A DNA stretch of 21,434 nucleotides from Botryllus schlosseri (taxonomy: Eukaryota; Chordata; Ascidiacea; Stolidobranchia; Styelidae). The position numbers and the translations under genes are program-made. Positions 17,345-21,434 of this stretch are shown here, piece after piece. Under the pieces are notes generated by a model. It saw only the letters and a list, made by a program, of their open reading frames with translations. It did not search any database and had not been told where the DNA came from. The stretch lies in assembly GCA_000444245.1 (NCBI GenBank), contig ATSW01013891.1:1-21434 (forward strand). Reading direction: 5' to 3'. Each line of letters starts with the position of its first letter. Position 1 is the stretch's first letter.

Positions 17345-17790
17345 ACAGAAGTTGCAGTAAAAAGTTGCATCTATTTTTCACAAAAGTTGCACTAAAAAGT
17401 AGAATTTATGGACAAGTTCCTTAAAATTATTAGGGTATGAGATACTCGAATCGATTAGTATGCAAGGCACTGTAGCAAAACTCAGTTCTGGCGACTTAAA
17501 CAAAATCAATAGCCTGAAAATATTGANCTAGTGAAAATATAATTTTCGGCGGTCTAGCCTGAATGTACGTTATGTCAAATCAGAAAGGACCTCAAATTTA
17601 AACNNCAGTGANATAATCANGCGATCTATTTACANNTAGTNCCAAATANTTNCAGTAANANGTTAGTTGCNTGAAAAATCGAAAANNANTTGCAAAAAGT
17701 TGCNNGAAAAATCGAAAGAAGNTGCAAAAAGTTANATGNNAAAAATGGAGATAAGTTGCATNAAAGTTGCAATATAAGATTCCTCCAAAC
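17345..17790. repeat. AAAAGTTGC minisatellite, about 33-bp period, with scattered N
   Basis: Units of the form GTTGC-GAAAAATCGAAA-TTGCAAAAA repeat at 17666, 17699 and 17731, and shorter AGTTGCA motifs run from about 17348. About two dozen single unresolved bases fall between 17527 and 17762, probably because the repeat could not be assembled cleanly. Confidence 0.75.
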
Positions 17791-17906
17791 AGTCTAAAAC
17801 ACGATATTACATAACTTCTGAGTATTTAGGAAGCGGCCGGAAGCTGTAAGAAAAAGTTGCAAAAACTTGCCCTATAGTTAATATTTAGTAGTATATTTAT
17901 AAACAG

Positions 17907-17968
17907 GTGTGACAAAGGTTCTTTGCGTCACGACTGTACAGAAACTGTGCGGTCAAAAATTCGGATAA
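17907..17968 (+). CDS. Candidate terminal exon of the Ly6-CCP gene
   Basis: The acceptor TTTATAAACAG is followed in the required phase 1 by RVTKVLCVTTVQKLCGQKFG and a TAA stop at 17966-17968. It would give a short cysteine-containing tail without membrane anchor. The phase fits exon 12, but the segment is short and no polyadenylation signal AATAAA was found soon after, so this is tentative. Confidence 0.3.
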
Positions 17969-18004
17969 TTATATATTTAAATCAACTACATACACCATCT
18001 AGTA

Positions 18005-18648
18005 CAGTGGCGGGCAACTTCTGCACTTGGCGGGCAGGATATGGGATAATGCAGGTCTTGACGGGCCGGATCGCTAACTTGATACATCAAACGCGTATTT
18101 ATCCACCTAAGGATTAATCGTATTTAATGTAAACTTCAGGTTTGAAGCATAGAGACCAAAACAGTATTCAATGAATTTATTAACATAATGTATTTCAATA
18201 GCCGTTGAATTCAATGAGACCTCTGTGGTCGATCAAAGTTGTGAACAGGTCAAACACTGTCGGCGGGCCGTTCAAAATCGTTTCGCGGACCGTATGTTGC
18301 GCGCCTCTGGTAAAATGTGTATTGTATATGAATGAGGGTTTAGGATTTTTTCGAATTTGCCAAGATATCAATTCATTAGGGCTGAGTTAATGAGTAAATG
18401 CCGGTAATACAAGCTTTCTCGTGTTAACGAACTTACGCGTAAGATCTACTATCGCACGCTATACACACTTGCACGCTAAAGTATAACCGTTACCGGGGCC
18501 TACGATACTAAGTCATTAAAATTTGATGTATAAGAAAGTAGTGAAGGATTGCAGCAGACTGTGGCAACGGGTCACATTATCGCACCGAAAACTGTCGGCG
18601 GGCCGCTCAAAATGACGTCGTATGTCGGCCGTATGTTGCCCGTCCCTG
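18005..18648. mobile_element. hAT element with a doubled right end
   Basis: The left end CAGTGGCGGGCAAC pairs with the inverted right end CAGGGACGGGCAACATACGG. The flanks ATCTAGTA (17997-18004) and ATCCACTA (18649-18656) agree at six of eight bases. A second, earlier copy of the right end lies at 18257-18309 (from CTGTCGGCGGGCCG to GCGCGCCTCTG), 340 bp before the true end, so the right terminus is duplicated. No transposase is seen. Confidence 0.7.
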
Positions 18649-18987
18649 ATCCACTACTCTCCTTTTGTTTCGACGTGAATTCCCACGTAATACATAATCT
18701 ATATCCGTATATTATTATATTCCCCATGTTGCACGAAGCTACAGTTCAAATATGAAAGTATGTCCTCAATCACAAAATCCAAGAGTCGTCCCAAGGGTTA
18801 AAACTGCCCATCCGTCATCGGAATCAGTCTTGGTCTGATTATTGCCTCGGAGTTTCATTTTAGGGGCATTTGATTCAAACGTAGATTACATGGCTTGCGG
18901 TATAGAATACTAGTCTTTTCAACTTTTAGATGTTTATTCCGTGTCTCCTTCTCATTAGGCTATTACTAGTATATTATTATAATCGGA

Positions 18988-19099
18988 AACACTGTGTATC
19001 AACAATCGCATCACAAGACATGACGTCACTTGCATTAAACTTCGAAAAGTCGACACCGGTGACGTCATGTTTTGTGATTGGATGTTGATATACAGTGTT
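18988..19099. mobile_element. Foldback MITE (112 bp) with two TGACGTCA sites
   Basis: The left arm AACACTGTGTATCAACA and the inverted right arm AACACTGTATATCAACA pair over about 40 bases, including ACATGACGTCA on both sides. The palindromic octamer TGACGTCA is at 19021-19028 and 19060-19067. No target duplication is clear. It has no coding capacity. Confidence 0.7.
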
Positions 19100-19926
19100 C
19101 TTACCAATTCTCAAATAGTTGCTGACGATTACCCCTGACGAGTGTCAGCCGAAAATATTCCGTTTCATTTCGATACTACTCAATTGTATATTGACGTTCG
19201 GTACCTCTAAGAATCTCTTCAAGAAGCATGTAACGATTATTTCGGCTGAGGTCTTTTATAGGCCGAGGGTTCGGCCCTTTTTACCGTCAGTTTTTGGCGA
19301 TTTGATTTGCCTCGTTATGTCCAGGCGCCAAATATCCCCGCAATCAAACTAAGTATTCGCAATTGCATGGATTCGATTATCCTTAATCCTATAGCACGAT
19401 TCAAAAACACTGTAACCGTGCCGCTACGATATTATAGTATAATTGCGCAAACAATTTAGAACGGATTGCCTGCATTCATATGAAGTTTAACAAACAACAC
19501 AAACCTGTTTGACGAAATTCTTTTCCGCATGTATAATTCTGTTTGCCGACAGTTCTTATCTATAGGCGCTAAGGTCGTACTTCTTGCCAATAGCACTCCG
19601 TCAAAATAGCACAACACAACTTATATTCTGGATATTCTGTATTGCCATGTTCCCTGTCCATCAAATTGGTATACCTATACGTTCACCGTTGTGCTATTTG
19701 CGGTGTACTTGAAAGACAGTAATCAACGCGATACTATGAAAACTCAATTCGACAGTTGGCTCTGAAACAACTGTGAATGCTATTGCCATCATCTATTCCA
19801 AGTGAAATTCATAAAACGAATTTAATGATACAAACAAAGTCACCCGAAAAGATCGAAATTTACGAAAATCAGATTTGCACCGTCGAGTTTATTACGTGTT
19901 CGCCACCGATCGCGCACCGAATGTAG
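19100..19926. other. Spacer, no gene seen
   Basis: The open frame at 19119-19352 has no good start context or domain and is not accepted. Nothing else is supported. Confidence 0.4.
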
Positions 19927-19935
19927 GAAATTGAA

Positions 19936-20076
19936 ATGGATTCAGTAAGAGCACAAGATGAGCCTCGGAAAACTATAGAGGTCCCTTCAATGTACATACC
20001 AAAGAAATATGGTAGCGAGCTATCCAATAATACGGCACATGCAGTCTTACACAGACATGTTACTGGAATGAACATG
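19936..20076 (+). CDS. Possible first exon of an unknown gene
   Basis: An ATG nine bases after an AG reads MDSVRAQDEPRKTIEVPS, then MYIPKKYGSELSNNT and AHAVLHRHVTGMNM. The composition is hydrophilic and protein-like, in contrast to the low-complexity TATA-rich continuation to the stop before 20130. It could be the start of a plus-strand gene or a cytoplasmic exon; its phase does not directly fit exon 12 of the Ly6-CCP gene. The donor is unclear (GG|GTTCGT near 20077). The opposite-strand frame is equally open, so chance is possible. Confidence 0.28.
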
Positions 20077-20130
20077 GGTTCGTGTATATTTAATTATATA
20101 TATATACATATTCATGTCTCAATACTGTAA

Positions 20131-20452
20131 ATCAAATTCATATTCTTTGAGATGTGATATGAAATGTGTACTTGCCCTTACGAATCTCAGATATCCGGTT
20201 AACGGATATTGAAACAATATTAAGAGAGGAAACAAAAATCCAAGGACATGGCACAATGAAAAACGAATCTGGTATATGAATATACAGATCCGTATAGTTC
20301 CTATACAGCAAAACAAAGATCAACTTGATGAGACTAGTTGATCTGTATAATTTATCTATTTCACCATTTACATGTTTACATGTAAAGGAGGTAGGAATGA
20401 ATCTACTTTACCCGGTTTTAATATCACAACACTGATGGCCATGGCATCACGA
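20131..20452. other. Downstream flank of the membrane protein gene
   Basis: AT-rich, no gene seen. It includes a perfect hairpin AGATCAACT ... AGTTGATCT (20317-20344, ten-base loop), which would lie in the 3' region of the minus-strand gene. No AATAAA on the minus strand stands out. Confidence 0.35.
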
Positions 20453-20683
20453 TTAAGACAAACATCTTCTAAATCGTCGCTGAATACGATTCAGTAACTG
20501 TGGCAGTTGCCCATCGTATCGGCCATGACATTTGATATACATAGCGAAGTATTGCTTTTTAGGTTTCAGACGATATTCGTCAATATTACCGAACCCTTTA
20601 CGGAATCTTACCGCAATTGATTTTATCCAGTCAAGTAAGGCACCACTCCTATTCAAGTAACGCGAGACTACTTCAAATTGTCG
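20453..20683 (-). other. Open frame continuing past the UGA of the 7TM gene
   Basis: Directly after the stop, in the same frame, 76 codons stay open to a TAA at 20453: it begins RQFEVVSRYLNRSGALLDWI, then has RFRKGFGNIDEYRLKPKKQY and ends with QLLNRIQRRFRRCLS. The stretch is basic and soluble, as expected of a cytoplasmic tail. It may be an extension by stop read-through (UGA followed by C is the leakiest context known), a former part of the protein cut off by a nonsense change in this allele, or a chance frame. Confidence 0.4.
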
Positions 20684-21434
20684 TCATTGACAAACTTTAA
20701 CTCTGTTTTGGAATTCGTTAGTCTGTATCGTTGCCAAATTCATCAACTTGCGTTTCCGCCTATTTGAAGATATTTTTTGAATGAAATACGAACAAACACC
20801 GGCTATTCCTACATTATCAGCAAAAGTGCTGGCAATACAGAAAATACTGACTTGCAAACTGAAATCGTACAGCGAACTAACAATATACACGGGATAGTTC
20901 ATCGGTATCAGCTCCGCTGCAGTTGACGTCACTATATCTGAGACAACCGCCACGGTGGCACAAATCACAGAACGAAATATAATTCGCTTAATTCCTTTGT
21001 TGTTCCTCGCATATTTTGTACCGTTAACATTTGACAATCGTTTCGATTTTATCAGAAACATAGGATATACAAAAAGTGACACAAGAATGATTCGCCAGAT
21101 AATTTTAAGACCGCATAGGACAAGACGGTTCCTGAACAACGCTTTTTCTTCGTTCTTCGATAGATTGGACATCATCACGCAATCGCTGCGGCTTCGCGCA
21201 TAAGTGGCGGGGATAGAATAAACAAAGAAGATTGCGACATAAGAACAAATCATAATCACAATTAAAATCCGATTAAGGGCATTTGCGACCGCCCCAACTA
21301 ACTCCAGCATAATTGAGAGTCTGTAGATAAATCGCTGTCGATACCACATAAATCCATACGTAGCAGCAACCGCGACCAAATGAAATGCATTCGATGTGTC
21401 TAGCAGTATTTCGCATTTTGTCACTGGGTCGGAG
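20684..21434 (-). CDS. Orphan multi-pass (7TM-like) membrane protein, 3' part
   Basis: The frame enters from the right edge (SDPVTKCEILLDTSN upstream of any ATG) and ends with TGA at 20684-20686, giving about 250 residues. Hydrophobic segments can be seen at FHLVAVAATYGFMWY, at ANALNRILIVIMICSYVAIF, at IIWRIILVSLFVYPMFLI, at RSVICATVAVVSDIVTSTAA and around SLYDFSLQVSIFCIASTFAD, with positive loops between (KKSKR-like and RKRKL). WYRQR after the first segment and SLFVYPM recall a large group of uncharacterised ascidian and cnidarian 7TM proteins; this is recollection, not a search. No rhodopsin DRY or NPxxY motif is seen, so coupling to G proteins is unproven. The N-terminus lies outside the window. 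The C-terminus NEFQNRVKVCQ may not be the natural end (see the frame beyond the stop). Confidence 0.7.
   Translation of the reverse strand, partial: SDPVTKCEILLDTSNAFHLVAVAATYGFMWYRQRFIYRLSIMLELVGAVANALNRILIVIMICSYVAIFFVYSIPATYARSRSDCVMMSNLSKNEEKALFRNRLVLCGLKIIWRIILVSLFVYPMFLIKSKRLSNVNGTKYARNNKGIKRIIFRSVICATVAVVSDIVTSTAAELIPMNYPVYIVSSLYDFSLQVSIFCIASTFADNVGIAGVCSYFIQKISSNRRKRKLMNLATIQTNEFQNRVKVCQ

Noticed and set aside
19119-19352. 77-codon plus-strand frame
   Set aside because: It starts at a non-ATG codon or in poor context, with no domain and no splice-bounded structure.
19869-20075. Minus-strand frame opposite the possible exon at 19936
   Set aside because: Less protein-like than the plus-strand frame; no domain, although the choice is not firm.
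20955-21203. Plus-strand frame opposite the 7TM gene
   Set aside because: Shadow of the longer minus-strand frame that has clear membrane segments.
1-21434. CRISPR arrays, bacterial operons, LTR retrotransposons or other virus-like elements
   Set aside because: No regularly spaced direct repeats with unique spacers, no operon-like gene packing, and no long terminal direct repeats or reverse-transcriptase motifs were seen.

Overview
The window looks like draft genomic DNA from an invertebrate chordate, most likely an ascidian (tunicate). This is inferred from three things: a small-exon secreted gene that joins a Ly6/uPAR-like cysteine module to six-cysteine sushi (CCP) modules, an orphan 7TM reading frame with a WYRQR-type motif after a transmembrane segment, and introns and spacers crowded with small hAT elements. 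No operon, bacterial or viral gene is visible. About two dozen single N bases lie in one tandem repeat near 17.5-17.8 kb, as expected of a draft assembly.

Layout. 1-9.4 kb is mostly repeat-rich spacer. It holds a GGAGTC higher-order repeat (529-721), a three-level nest of hAT elements (872-2737), further hAT elements or MITEs (3241-3465, 4745-5536, 6286-6990), a 77-bp tandem repeat rich in TAATC sites (3676-3829), and a few possible exons (4215-4448, 7272-7524, 8549-8602, 8708-8884) that I cannot join into a gene. 9.45-17.05 kb holds the main gene on the plus strand: 12 phase-compatible exons coding for a signal peptide, a Ly6-like module and six CCP modules. Its third intron carries a second copy of the hAT family seen at 872-2737, itself containing another hAT element. 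17.05-19.9 kb is again spacer, with a 34-bp palindromic insertion flanked by perfect 9-bp repeats, a 33-bp minisatellite, an hAT element with a doubled right end and a foldback element carrying two TGACGTCA sites. 20.45-21.43 kb, minus strand, is the 3' part of a multi-pass membrane protein that runs off the right edge; its frame stays open for 76 codons past a UGA stop.

How it fits together. The Ly6-CCP protein is probably extracellular and used in adhesion or recognition; the 7TM protein is an orphan membrane protein. Nothing in the sequence links the two functionally. The mobile elements give a readable relative history: copy B (10012-11509) preserves, empty, the site into which another hAT jumped in copy A. 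I did not find a clear new multi-gene system. The most notable items are the Ly6 plus selectin-like CCP architecture, the possible frame change in exon 8, the UGA with an open frame behind it, and the nested and palindromic mobile elements.
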